Under the pieces are notes generated by a model. The model was not told the DNA's origin, searched no databases, and saw only the letters and a list, made by a program, of their open reading frames with translations. A stretch of DNA of 64,000 nucleotides from positions 1 to 64,000 of the forward strand of contig NZ_CALIZP010000018.1 of the NCBI RefSeq assembly GCF_938028825.1, in the 5' to 3' direction. This DNA is from an uncultured Cardiobacterium sp. (GTDB lineage: Bacteria; Pseudomonadota; Gammaproteobacteria; Cardiobacteriales; Cardiobacteriaceae). Of this stretch, positions 42,321 through 50,669 are shown in pieces; the stretch's first letter is position 1, and each line of letters starts with the position of its first letter. Position numbers and translations under genes: made by a program.

Positions 42321-43202
42321 GGTGTTTTTCCGGCTTTGTGTGGGGTTGTCGCGTGTGGGGCGTTCCGCTTGGCGGGTGGTTGGTATCAGTAGCATTTGCA
42401 AGACCAGCCAGCTTTTGTCGAAGGTGCGGGCGGCGAGGTCGTTTTTGCGTATCCACAGGTAGAGGCGGCCGCTGTCGCCCCACATCATGTTGCAGTTGTC
42501 TTCGTCAGAATCGATTTGCAGCAGCAGTAGCCAGTCGGCAGCGCCGGGTGCCAGCGTTTTGCCGTGTTCGCTTTCGTAGGCGAGGCTGTCGCCGCAGTAT
42601 TCGCCGTGACTGACCAGTTGGCATTCGAGTTCCATATCGCCCTGGATGTTGTCGGAATGGCCGAGCAGTTTGTGGCGGATGTCTTCGTTCCAGGCGTCGC
42701 TTTCTTCGTCTGTCCATTCATAATCGCGCACCAGCCAGCTTGCCTGGTTGGGGATTTCCGCCCGGCTGGCGAAGGTGATGGCGGCGGCGGGGAAGTTGTA
42801 ATCGCTGTTGGGGGCGGGGCGTGGTTGCAGGGCGGCGGGGGCGCCGTCGTAGTAGAGGACGTTGAAGCCGCTTTTGTCTTTGGGATCGAAGCCCCAGTTT
42901 TCGGCTTCGCAGTCGTAGAAGAGGTAGAGGATGCCGCTGGCAGGCAGGCGGTTGTCATGGTCATGGGGTTTGCTCTCGGCAAAGTTGATTTGCGCGATGA
43001 AACTGAGCGGGGTTTTGCCGTTGTAGGGCCAGTCAATGTGCGGCGGCAGGTCTGGATCGCCGCCGAGGCGGGAGGCACCAAGCGGGATGTGCCCGGCCTT
43101 GTGGGTGGTGAGGGTGATGGCGTTGCGCACCAGCGGTTTGACGGTTTGCCAGTAGTGGTGCAGATCGTGGGCGCTGAGGGTTTGTTCGAGGGTTGTGGTC
43201 AT
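42042..43202 (-). CDS. DUF1963 (YwqG-like) protein, stop codon lost
   Basis: Start MTTTLEQTLSAHDLHHYW at 43202. DUF1963 blocks: HIPLGASRLGGDPDLPPHID, PLSFIAQINFAE, GILYLFYDCEAENWGF, LLLLQIDSDEDNCNMMWGDS and LYLWIRKNDLAARTFDKSWL. Homologues normally end at about this point; here one extra A (CAAATGCTACTGA instead of CAATGCTACTGA) shifts the frame past a TGA at 42386-42388. The frame then continues through the start of the arginase pseudogene until the TAG made by the 161-base element, giving 386 residues, of which the last ~115 are artificial. The conserved domain (residues 1-271) may still fold. Function of the family is unknown. Confidence 0.75.
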   Translation of the reverse strand: MTTTLEQTLSAHDLHHYWQTVKPLVRNAITLTTHKAGHIPLGASRLGGDPDLPPHIDWPYNGKTPLSFIAQINFAESKPHDHDNRLPASGILYLFYDCEAENWGFDPKDKSGFNVLYYDGAPAALQPRPAPNSDYNFPAAAITFASRAEIPNQASWLVRDYEWTDEESDAWNEDIRHKLLGHSDNIQGDMELECQLVSHGEYCGDSLAYESEHGKTLAPGAADWLLLLQIDSDEDNCNMMWGDSGRLYLWIRKNDLAARTFDKSWLVLQMLLIPTTRQAERPTRDNPTQSRKNTMKTIPLTLSRLPQRRTGHLLLRGATHGAHPARQPAPAPAERQPAPPDGRPAPCMTALPPKKKSLPASAQRRTSSALNNPTKSSPLAATASSR

Positions 43203-43302
43203 GGTGGCTCCTCTTTTGGGGGCGCCCCGTTTGGTAACAAGCGGCGGGAAGCCGGTGTTTACGCCGCTTGGCGGGGTTTTGTCGCTGCGCGGTTTTTCTT
43301 GA

Positions 43303-43396
43303 CCCTTTCTCGCTGACGCGAGCTGTTCCAGTCTCCAACCCCGCAGCCGCCCCCCCACAAAAACGCGAGCGTTTTTGTGGGGGGCGGCTGCGGGGG
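43303..43396. repeat. composite REP element with a 27-bp-arm hairpin
   Basis: A very long near-perfect hairpin, arms 43339-43366 and 43369-43396 (7 C opposite 6 G is the only defect), centre GA. Beside it, 43303-43332 carries CCCTTTCTCG...AGCTGTTCCAGT, which recurs inverted at 62725-62757. It lies about 40 bases past the sucB stop and may end that transcript. Confidence 0.8.
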
Positions 43397-43433
43397 AAGG
43401 GCTTTTTGGCGGACCGAAGCCCGCCTCACGGTT

Positions 43434-44585
43434 TTATAGTCCCAGCACGAGGCGGGTCGGGTCTTCGATGAGTTGTTTGATTTCGACGAGGAAGCCCACC
43501 GCTTCGCGGCCGTCGATGATGCGGTGGTCGTAAGACAGCGCGATGTACATCATCGGCGCAATCACCACCTGCCCGTTTTCGGCAATCGGGCGTTCGACGA
43601 TGTTGTGCATGCCGAGGATGCCGCTTTGCGGCGGGTTGATGATGGGGGTGGACATCATGGAGCCGAAGGTGCCGCCGTTGGTGATGGTGAAGGTGCCGCC
43701 GGTCATTTCTTCGATGGTGAGGCTGCCGTCTTTGGCCTTGCCCGCGTAGTTGATGATTTCCTGTTCGATGTCGGCAAAGCCCATGTGTTCGGCGTTTCTC
43801 AGGATGGGGACGACGAGACCGCGCGGCGAGGAGACGGCGATGCCGATGTCGCAGTAGTTGTGGTAGATGAGGTCGTCGCCGTCGATGGAGGCGTTCACCG
43901 CCGGGTATTTTTTCAGCGCGGCAACAGCGGCTTTGACGAAGAAGGACATGAAGCCGAGTTTGACGCTGTTTTTGGCGACGAAGGCGTCCTGGTGTTTTTT
44001 GCGCAGTTTCATGACGGCGGCCATGTTCACTTCGTTGAAGGTGGTGAGCATGGCGGCGTTGTGCTGGGCGTCGAGCAGGCGTTCGGCGATGCGTTTGCGC
44101 AGGCGGGTCATGGGCACGCGTTCTTCGTGGCGGCGGTTGCCGCCGGCAAGATGCTGGCGGATGTCGGCTTTGGTGATGCGCCCGCCTTTGCCGCTGCCTG
44201 TCACATCGGCGGCGGCGATACCGTTTTCAGCGGCGATTTTGCGCGCGGCGGGGCTCAGGGTTTTGTCGTCGGCGGGGGCAGCGGCGGTTTTGGCGGCGGC
44301 AGCCGGGGCGGCGGTGGCAGCGGTTTCGGCGGGGGCGTCTGCGATTTCGCCTTCTTCGATGTAGGCGATGGTGTCGCCGCCGGTGACGGTCGCGCCGTCC
44401 TGGGCGGTGATTTCTTTGAGGATGCCGCTGACGGGGGCGGGCATTTCGAGGACGACTTTGTCGGTTTCGAGGTCAACAAGATTTTCGCCCGCGCGCACGG
44501 GGTCGCCGGGTTTTTTGTTCCAGTTGATGAGGGTGGCGTCGGCGACGGATTCGGGAAGGGGGGGTACGGTTACTGCTGTTGTCAT
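43434..44585 (-). CDS. sucB: dihydrolipoyl succinyltransferase (E2 of 2-oxoglutarate dehydrogenase)
   Basis: 383 residues. Lipoyl domain 1-80 with the lipoylated lysine in LETDKVVLEMPAP, an Ala-rich linker (about 85-110), E3-binding domain AARKIAAENGIAAADVTGSG, and catalytic domain with MTRLRKRIAERLLDAQHNAA and the active-site histidine in SYDHRIIDGREAVGF. A GAGGA site lies at the sucA stop, 9 bases upstream, so it is coupled to sucA. No lpd gene follows; E3 must be encoded elsewhere. Confidence 0.96.
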   Translation of the reverse strand: MTTAVTVPPLPESVADATLINWNKKPGDPVRAGENLVDLETDKVVLEMPAPVSGILKEITAQDGATVTGGDTIAYIEEGEIADAPAETAATAAPAAAAKTAAAPADDKTLSPAARKIAAENGIAAADVTGSGKGGRITKADIRQHLAGGNRRHEERVPMTRLRKRIAERLLDAQHNAAMLTTFNEVNMAAVMKLRKKHQDAFVAKNSVKLGFMSFFVKAAVAALKKYPAVNASIDGDDLIYHNYCDIGIAVSSPRGLVVPILRNAEHMGFADIEQEIINYAGKAKDGSLTIEEMTGGTFTITNGGTFGSMMSTPIINPPQSGILGMHNIVERPIAENGQVVIAPMMYIALSYDHRIIDGREAVGFLVEIKQLIEDPTRLVLGL

Positions 44586-44594
44586 GGTGTGTCC

Positions 44595-47402
44595 TCACGG
44601 TTTTTGCTGGATGCCGAGGGCTTCGCTGACGAGCGCGGCCTGTTCGGCGTTGTGCATTTTCAGGTAGCCGGCGGCGGTGGATGCGGAAGCGGCGCGGCCG
44701 GTGTATTGGGGTTTTTTATCGGCGGGCAGGGCAGGGGCGAGCCATTCGTAGATTTGCCGCCAGGCACCCTGGTTGCGCGGTTCTTCCTGGCACCAGATGA
44801 TGTCGGCGTTGGTGTAGGGCGCGAGCAGTTCGGCCAGTTCTGCCGCCGGGAAGGGGTAGAGTTGTTCGATGCGCAGAATGGCGATGTCGTCGATGCCCAC
44901 GTCACGGCGTTTTTGCAGGAGGTCGTAATAGACTTTGCCGCTGCACAGGATGACGCGGCGGATTTTGCCGGCGGGTTTGAGCGGGTCTTGTTCGCCGATG
45001 ATGGGGCGGAAGCGGCCTTCGGCGAGTTCGGCGAGGTCGCTCACCGCGAGCTTGTGCCGCAGCAGGGATTTAGGCGAGATGGTGATGAGCGGTTTTCTGA
45101 ATTTCCGCAAGACTTGGCGGCGCAGCAGGTGGAAGATTTGCGCGGGCGTGGTCGGGATGCAGACTTGCACATTGTCGTCGGCGCAGAGTTGCAGGTAGCG
45201 TTCGACGCGGGCGGAGGAGTGTTCCGGACCCTGGCCTTCGTAGCCGTGCGGCAGGAGCATGGTGAGGCCGCTGTATCTGCCCCATTTGGCTTCGCCGGAG
45301 GTGATGAACTGGTCAATGATGACTTGCGCGCCGTTGGCGAAGTCGCCGAACTGGGCTTCCCAGACGGTGAGGCCTTGCGGTTCGGCGGTGCTGTAGCCGT
45401 ATTCAAAGCCGAGCACGGCGCATTCAGAGAGGATGGAGTCAATGATGCGCACGGAGGGCTGGCCGTCGTAGAGGTGGGCGAGCGGGGTGTAGCTGTCGCC
45501 GGTGGTCTGGTCGTGGATGACGGCGTGGCGGTGCGAGAAGGTGCCGCGTCCGCAGTCTTCGCCGGAGACGCGCACACTGTAGCGTTGTGCAAGCAGGGTG
45601 GCGTAGGCGAGGTTTTCGGCGGTGCCCCAGTCAAGCGGGGCGTTGCCGCGCACCATGTCGAGGCGGGCCGCCATGAGTTTGGCGACGATGGGGTGCGCCA
45701 CGAAGTCGGCGGGCAGGGTGTAGAGTTTTTCGCCGAGGCGGGTGAGGTCTTTCGCCGGATAGGTGGTATCCACCGGGGCCTCCCAGTCCTGGTTGGACAG
45801 TGCCTGCCAGGCGAGGCGCAGCGGGTCGTCGGCGCGCAGCGGCAGGCTGCGGGTCACGGCTTCGCCCGCTTCGAGGCGGGTGCGGTAGTCGTCTTGCAGT
45901 TTTTCGTAGTCGCCCGCCGCAATCACGCCTTCTGCGACGAGGCGGTCAGCATAGACTTTGGCCGGCACGTCGTGGGCGCGGATTTTTTTGTACATCATCG
46001 GCTGGGTGGCGGCGGGTTCATCCGCTTCGTTGTGGCCGAGGCGGCGGTAGCAGACAATGTCGATGAAGATGTCTTTGTGGAAGGCGCGCAGGTAGTCGGC
46101 GGCGATTTCGCCGGCAAAGGCGAGCGCTTCGGGGTCGTCGCCGTTGACGTGCAGCACGGGTGCCTGGATGAGTTTGGCGGCGTCCGAGCAGTACATGGCG
46201 GAGCGGGTGTCGAGCGGGTTCGAGGTGGTGAAGCCGATCTGGTTGTTGACGATGATGTGCAATGTGCCGCCGACGCGGTAGCCGCGCACTTGCGAGAGTT
46301 GCAGGGTTTCGAGGTTCACGCCCTGCCCGGCAAAGGCGGCGTCGCCGTGAATCTGGATGGGCACGGCGTAGTTGGGGTCGTCCGCCCGCACCCGTTCGAT
46401 GCGCGCCCGCATCGAGCCCTGCATGACGGGGTTGACGAATTCGAGGTGCGAGGGGTTGTAGGCCAGCGTCAGGTCAACGAGGCCGCCGGCGGTTTCGATG
46501 CTGGACGAGAAGCCCATGTGGTATTTCACGTCGCCGCTGCGCCCGCCCTGCGGGGTGTATTTGCCTTCAAATTCGTCGAAAAGATCGGCAGGGCGCTTGC
46601 CGAGGATGTTGATGAGCATATTGAGGCGGCCACGGTGCGCCATCGCGATGCCGATTTCCTTGCTGCCCGCCGCGCCGAGTTTCCGGATGAGGACATCGGT
46701 GAGCGGAATGAGCCCGTCGCCACCTTCCAGCGAGAAGCGTTTTTGCCCGACGAAGCGTTTGTGCAGGTATTTTTCCAGGCCGTCGGCAGCGACCAGCTGT
46801 TGCAGGAAGATGCGCTTTTGTTCATCGCTGTAACCGTAGCCCTTCGCCGCCCGTTCGAGGCGCTCTTGCAGCCAGCGGCGTTCTTCGGTGTTGTGGATGT
46901 GCGAGATTTCCGCGCCGATGTGGTGTTTATAGGCTTTGTCCAGATAAGCGATGATGTCGCGCAGCTTCATGTCGCCGCTGAACAGCGTGCCGGTGTTAAA
47001 CGTGCGGTCAAGGTCGGCGTCGGTCAGGCCGTGCCAGCGGTAATCGATGTCCGGCACTTCGCGGCGCGGGCGCAGGTGAATCGGGCAGAGGTCGGCGGCC
47101 TGGTGGCCACGAGTGCGGTAGCCGGAAATCAGCCCCAGCACGGCCACCTGCTTCGCAATCGCTTCCGGATCGGCCTCGCCGCCCGGCAGGTCGGGCAAAT
47201 CGGCCATCGCCTCAAAGCGCTCCTGCACCGGCAGGCGCGGCGTCTCGTCGCTTGCGCCGGCGCGGATGCCGTCGAAATAGGCGCGCCACTCGGCGCTGAC
47301 GCTTTCCGGCGCGTCCAGATACTGTTCATAAAGCGCTTCAATGTAAGCGGCACTGCTGCCGCCGAGTTGTGTCGATGCGCGTTCGGACTGGTAATTTCCC
47401 AT
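44595..47402 (-). CDS. sucA: 2-oxoglutarate dehydrogenase E1
   Basis: 935 residues (E. coli 933). Thiamine-diphosphate enzyme that decarboxylates 2-oxoglutarate in the TCA cycle. Features: SSAAYIEALYEQYLDAPESV at the N-terminus, MAHRGRLNMLINILGKRPAD, IHGDAAFAGQGVNLETLQLS through NNQIGFTT (ThDP-Mg motif), HNEADEPAATQPMMYKKIRA, EDCGRGTFSHRHAV and LLPHGYEGQGPEHSSARVER. Followed by sucB. Divergent from rlmB with a shared palindromic -10 region at 47437-47450. Confidence 0.97.
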   Translation of the reverse strand: MGNYQSERASTQLGGSSAAYIEALYEQYLDAPESVSAEWRAYFDGIRAGASDETPRLPVQERFEAMADLPDLPGGEADPEAIAKQVAVLGLISGYRTRGHQAADLCPIHLRPRREVPDIDYRWHGLTDADLDRTFNTGTLFSGDMKLRDIIAYLDKAYKHHIGAEISHIHNTEERRWLQERLERAAKGYGYSDEQKRIFLQQLVAADGLEKYLHKRFVGQKRFSLEGGDGLIPLTDVLIRKLGAAGSKEIGIAMAHRGRLNMLINILGKRPADLFDEFEGKYTPQGGRSGDVKYHMGFSSSIETAGGLVDLTLAYNPSHLEFVNPVMQGSMRARIERVRADDPNYAVPIQIHGDAAFAGQGVNLETLQLSQVRGYRVGGTLHIIVNNQIGFTTSNPLDTRSAMYCSDAAKLIQAPVLHVNGDDPEALAFAGEIAADYLRAFHKDIFIDIVCYRRLGHNEADEPAATQPMMYKKIRAHDVPAKVYADRLVAEGVIAAGDYEKLQDDYRTRLEAGEAVTRSLPLRADDPLRLAWQALSNQDWEAPVDTTYPAKDLTRLGEKLYTLPADFVAHPIVAKLMAARLDMVRGNAPLDWGTAENLAYATLLAQRYSVRVSGEDCGRGTFSHRHAVIHDQTTGDSYTPLAHLYDGQPSVRIIDSILSECAVLGFEYGYSTAEPQGLTVWEAQFGDFANGAQVIIDQFITSGEAKWGRYSGLTMLLPHGYEGQGPEHSSARVERYLQLCADDNVQVCIPTTPAQIFHLLRRQVLRKFRKPLITISPKSLLRHKLAVSDLAELAEGRFRPIIGEQDPLKPAGKIRRVILCSGKVYYDLLQKRRDVGIDDIAILRIEQLYPFPAAELAELLAPYTNADIIWCQEEPRNQGAWRQIYEWLAPALPADKKPQYTGRAASASTAAGYLKMHNAEQAALVSEALGIQQKP

Positions 47403-47436
47403 GTTGTGTACCCCATGTAATCTGAATATCAGGCAG

Positions 47437-47450
47437 GCGTTATAATACGC
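47437..47450. promoter_or_regulatory. divergent -10 region shared by sucA and rlmB
   Basis: GCGTTATAATACGC holds TATAAT on the plus strand (47441-47446, for rlmB) and TATTAT on the minus strand (for sucA). The region between the two starts is 149 bases. Confidence 0.5.
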
Positions 47451-47551
47451 ACTGTTATGATTAATAACAACGGCAAATCACAGCAAAACCACACAAAGCC
47501 ACGGATTTTACCTTGAATGATGCGTGGCTTTCTTTCACAGGATACAGATTC

Positions 47552-48283
47552 ATGTCTCGCGAAAAATACACCGGCGGCGTCCACGCCGTGCGGCAACTCC
47601 TTGATGACGGCGCGGTGCGCCGCCTCTTCGTCGCCGATAACAAAAAATCGAAAAACGTCGCCGCGCTGGTCGCCGACGCCCGCGCACGCGGGGTCACGGT
47701 GGAAACCGTCGCCCTCTACGAAATCGACATGATGCTGCCCGGCGTGCGCCACCAGGGCATCGCCGCCCTCAGCGAAAGCCAGGCACAGGCGGCAGGCTGG
47801 CAGGACGCCATTGCGGGCATCGACAAACCGCTTATCCTCGTGCTGGACAGCATCCAGGACCCGCACAACCTCGGCGCCTGCCTGCGCAGCGCGCTGGCGG
47901 CGGGCGTGCACGCCGTGCTGATTCCGAACAACCGCGCCGCCGACATCACCCCGGCGGTGGAAAAAGTTGCCTGCGGTGCGGCGGACGTGCTGCCCATCTA
48001 CAAAGTCAGCAACCTGCGCCGCGAAGTCGAAGCGATGCAGCGGCAAGGCATTTGGGTGGTCGGCGGTGCGGGCGAAGCGGCGCAAACGATTTATGCCACT
48101 GACCTCAACCTGCCGCTTGCCATCATCGTCGGCAATGAAGCAGAAGGCATCCGCCACGGTCTGCGCGAACAGTGCGATTTCCTCGCGCGTATCCCGATTG
48201 ATGCGGCGATGGAAAGCCTGAATGTTTCCGTTGCTTGCGGCGTGATGCTGTTTGAAGCGCGTCGCCAGCGGTTGTTTGCCTGA
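47552..48283 (+). CDS. rlmB: 23S rRNA (guanosine-2'-O-)-methyltransferase RlmB
   Basis: 243 residues from ATG 47552, exactly the E. coli length; the frame is open from 47513 but the CAGGATA site and homology favour 47552 (MSREKYTGGVHAVRQLL). SpoU/TrmH-type SPOUT enzyme that methylates G2251. N-terminal substrate-binding domain (1-75), then knot domain with LILVLDSIQDPHNLGACLRS, PAVEKVACGAADVLP and the SAM-binding IIVGNEAEGIR ... RIPIDAAMESLNVSVACGV. Confidence 0.95.
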   Translation: MSREKYTGGVHAVRQLLDDGAVRRLFVADNKKSKNVAALVADARARGVTVETVALYEIDMMLPGVRHQGIAALSESQAQAAGWQDAIAGIDKPLILVLDSIQDPHNLGACLRSALAAGVHAVLIPNNRAADITPAVEKVACGAADVLPIYKVSNLRREVEAMQRQGIWVVGGAGEAAQTIYATDLNLPLAIIVGNEAEGIRHGLREQCDFLARIPIDAAMESLNVSVACGVMLFEARRQRLFA

Positions 48284-48357
48284 ATTGGCACGCCACCCCT
48301 GTGGCATTCTGTTAAACTGCCGCAACTTTTCCTCAACCTTAATCGGAGTATTCAGTC

Positions 48358-50643
48358 ATGAGCGATTCGCTAAAAGAAGAAGCACTGCGTTATCACAGTT
48401 TCCCCACCGCCGGTAAGGTGTCGGTAACCCCGACCAAGACCCTCGATAACCAGCGCGACTTGTCGCTCGCGTACTCCCCCGGTGTCGCCTACGCCTGTCA
48501 GGCCATCGAAGCCGACCCGCTGCAAGCGGATTTTCTCACTTCGCGCGCCAATCTGGTTGCCGTCATTTCCAACGGCACCGCTGTGCTCGGTCTTGGCAAT
48601 ATCGGTGCACTCGCTGGCAAGCCGGTCATGGAAGGCAAGGGCGTGCTCTTCAAGAAGTTTGCCGGCATTGATGTGTTTGACATCGAAGTCAATCAGACTG
48701 ATCCGGAAAAATTCATCGAAGCCGTCGCCGCGCTGGAACCGACTTTCGGCGGCATCAACCTCGAAGACATCAAGGCGCCGGAATGTTTTGAAATCGAGAA
48801 CCGCCTGAAAGAGCGGATGAATATCCCTGTTTTCCACGATGACCAGCACGGCACCGCCATCATCGCTTCTGCCGCGTTGTTAAACGCCCTGAACCTGCAA
48901 GGCAAGGATATTGGCAAGGTGCGTGTGGTTGCTTCCGGCGCGGGGGCAGCGGGTATGGCCTGTCTGGATCTTTTCGTCAACCTCGGCGTGAAGAAAGAAA
49001 ACATCATCGTCTGCGATTCCAAGGGCCCGATTTATGAAGGCCGCCCCGGCAAGCTGGATGGGCGCAAGGCGGAATTTGTCGCCAAGACGGAAGCGCGTTC
49101 GCTTGCAGAAGCCTTGGTCGGCGCAGATGTGTTCCTCGGTGTCTCGCAAGCGGGGCTGCTCAGCGGCGAGATGGTGAAGACGATGGCAGACAAACCGCTG
49201 GTGCTGGCTCTGGCTAATCCCGTGCCGGAAATCATGCCGGAAGAAGTACATGCGGCGCGCAATGACGCCATTGTTGCCACCGGTCGTTCCGATTTCCCGA
49301 ACCAGGTGAATAACGTCCTCTGTTTCCCCTATCTTTTCCGGGGGGCGCTGGATGTGGGCGCGACCAGCATCAATGAAGCGATGAAAATGGCCGCCGTGCG
49401 CGCCATCGCTGATCTGGCCAAATCTCCGGCGGGTGAAGAGGTTATGGCCGCTTACGGCGGACAGTCGCTGGTGTACGGCAAGGATTACGTCATCCCCAAA
49501 CCGTTCGATCCGCGCCTGATTTCCACCATTCCGGTCGCCGTCGCCCAAGCAGCCATGGAAAGCGGTGTCGCCCGCCGTCCGATTGCAGACCTGAAAGCCT
49601 ATCGCGACAAGCTGGCTAGCCTCTTCAACAAGAGCGGCTTCGTGATGAAACCCATCATCGAACGCGCCCGTGCGAACCCGCTTAAAGTCATCTTCGCCGA
49701 AGGGGAAGACATCCGCGTCATCCGCGCCGCTACCGCTTGTGTGCAGGAAGGTATCGCTAAACCAATCCTGATCGGCCGCCGCAAACGCATCGAAGAACGT
49801 CTGGCGGAAAACCAGCAGCAACTTGAGCCGGGCATTGAAATCATCGAACCGATGAACAACCCACATTACGAAGAATGCTGGCGCGCTTACCACGAGCTGC
49901 GCGCGCGGGAAGGTATCGACCCTGCCGAAGCCCGCCTGCAAATGAACACCAGCACCACCGCGCTGGCGTCCATGCTGGTCAAGCTCGGCCATGCCGATAC
50001 CATGCTCTGCGGCGTCCTCGGCCAGTATCACCGCCACCTGCGCCGCGTGCGCGGTGTCTTCGACATGCAGCCGGACATGAAGCAGCCGGCAGCCCTCAGC
50101 CTGATGCTGACCCCGAAAGGCCCGATTTTTATCACCGACACCCAGGTGCACGAACGCCCCAGCGCCGACGAGCTCGTCGCCATCACCCTGCGCGCCGCGC
50201 GCGCCGTCGAACTCTTCGGCATCACCCCGAAAATTGCGCTGCTGTCGGCATCGAACTTCGGCACCCGCATGGATCTGCCCAGCTCCATCAACATGCGCGA
50301 AGCGCTGGCGAAAATCCGCGCCTCGTACCCCGAACTCGAAATCGAGGGCGAAATGAAGGCGGACTACGCGCTGATCCCGCAACTGCGCGACGAAGTCTAT
50401 CCCGGCAACCGCCTGAGCGGTATGGCCAACCTGCTGATCATGCCCGACCTCGAAGCGGGCAACATCAGCCTCAACGTGCTGAAAGCCGCGACCGATGCCA
50501 CCATGATCGGGCCGATGCTGCTCGGCGTCGATGCGCCGGTGCACGTCCTGACCAACAACTCGACAGCCCGCCGCATCCTCAACATGGCCGCCATCGCCGT
50601 CGTTGAAGCGCAAATGGCAAAAAGCGGTATTAAATCCCTGTAA
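48358..50643 (+). CDS. maeB: NADP-dependent malic enzyme (MaeB type)
   Basis: 761 residues (E. coli MaeB 759). Converts malate to pyruvate and CO2 with NADP reduction. Malic-enzyme domain 1-420: SLAYSPGVAYACQAI, GNIGALAGKPVMEGK, FHDDQHGTAIIASAALLNAL and RVVASGAGAAGMACLDLFV. C-terminal phosphotransacetylase-like domain 430-761 (VIFAEGEDIRVIRAA, LQMNTSTTALASMLVKLGHA), which is regulatory in such enzymes and binds acetyl-CoA. CGGAG precedes ATG. Head of a run with pepN and relA. Confidence 0.96.
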   Translation: MSDSLKEEALRYHSFPTAGKVSVTPTKTLDNQRDLSLAYSPGVAYACQAIEADPLQADFLTSRANLVAVISNGTAVLGLGNIGALAGKPVMEGKGVLFKKFAGIDVFDIEVNQTDPEKFIEAVAALEPTFGGINLEDIKAPECFEIENRLKERMNIPVFHDDQHGTAIIASAALLNALNLQGKDIGKVRVVASGAGAAGMACLDLFVNLGVKKENIIVCDSKGPIYEGRPGKLDGRKAEFVAKTEARSLAEALVGADVFLGVSQAGLLSGEMVKTMADKPLVLALANPVPEIMPEEVHAARNDAIVATGRSDFPNQVNNVLCFPYLFRGALDVGATSINEAMKMAAVRAIADLAKSPAGEEVMAAYGGQSLVYGKDYVIPKPFDPRLISTIPVAVAQAAMESGVARRPIADLKAYRDKLASLFNKSGFVMKPIIERARANPLKVIFAEGEDIRVIRAATACVQEGIAKPILIGRRKRIEERLAENQQQLEPGIEIIEPMNNPHYEECWRAYHELRAREGIDPAEARLQMNTSTTALASMLVKLGHADTMLCGVLGQYHRHLRRVRGVFDMQPDMKQPAALSLMLTPKGPIFITDTQVHERPSADELVAITLRAARAVELFGITPKIALLSASNFGTRMDLPSSINMREALAKIRASYPELEIEGEMKADYALIPQLRDEVYPGNRLSGMANLLIMPDLEAGNISLNVLKAATDATMIGPMLLGVDAPVHVLTNNSTARRILNMAAIAVVEAQMAKSGIKSL

Positions 50644-50669
50644 CCCCCTACCAACACGGACGGCACGAG

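Noticed and set aside
12639..43202. Possibility that all frameshifts are sequencing errors
   Set aside because: Not excluded, but lesions cluster in accessory genes while about 35 kb of core genes have none, and several genes carry more than one; error alone would hit core genes equally.
43473..47420. 1315-codon open frame opposite sucA and sucB
   Set aside because: Antisense shadow of highly biased GC-rich codons; the minus-strand genes have complete family motifs.
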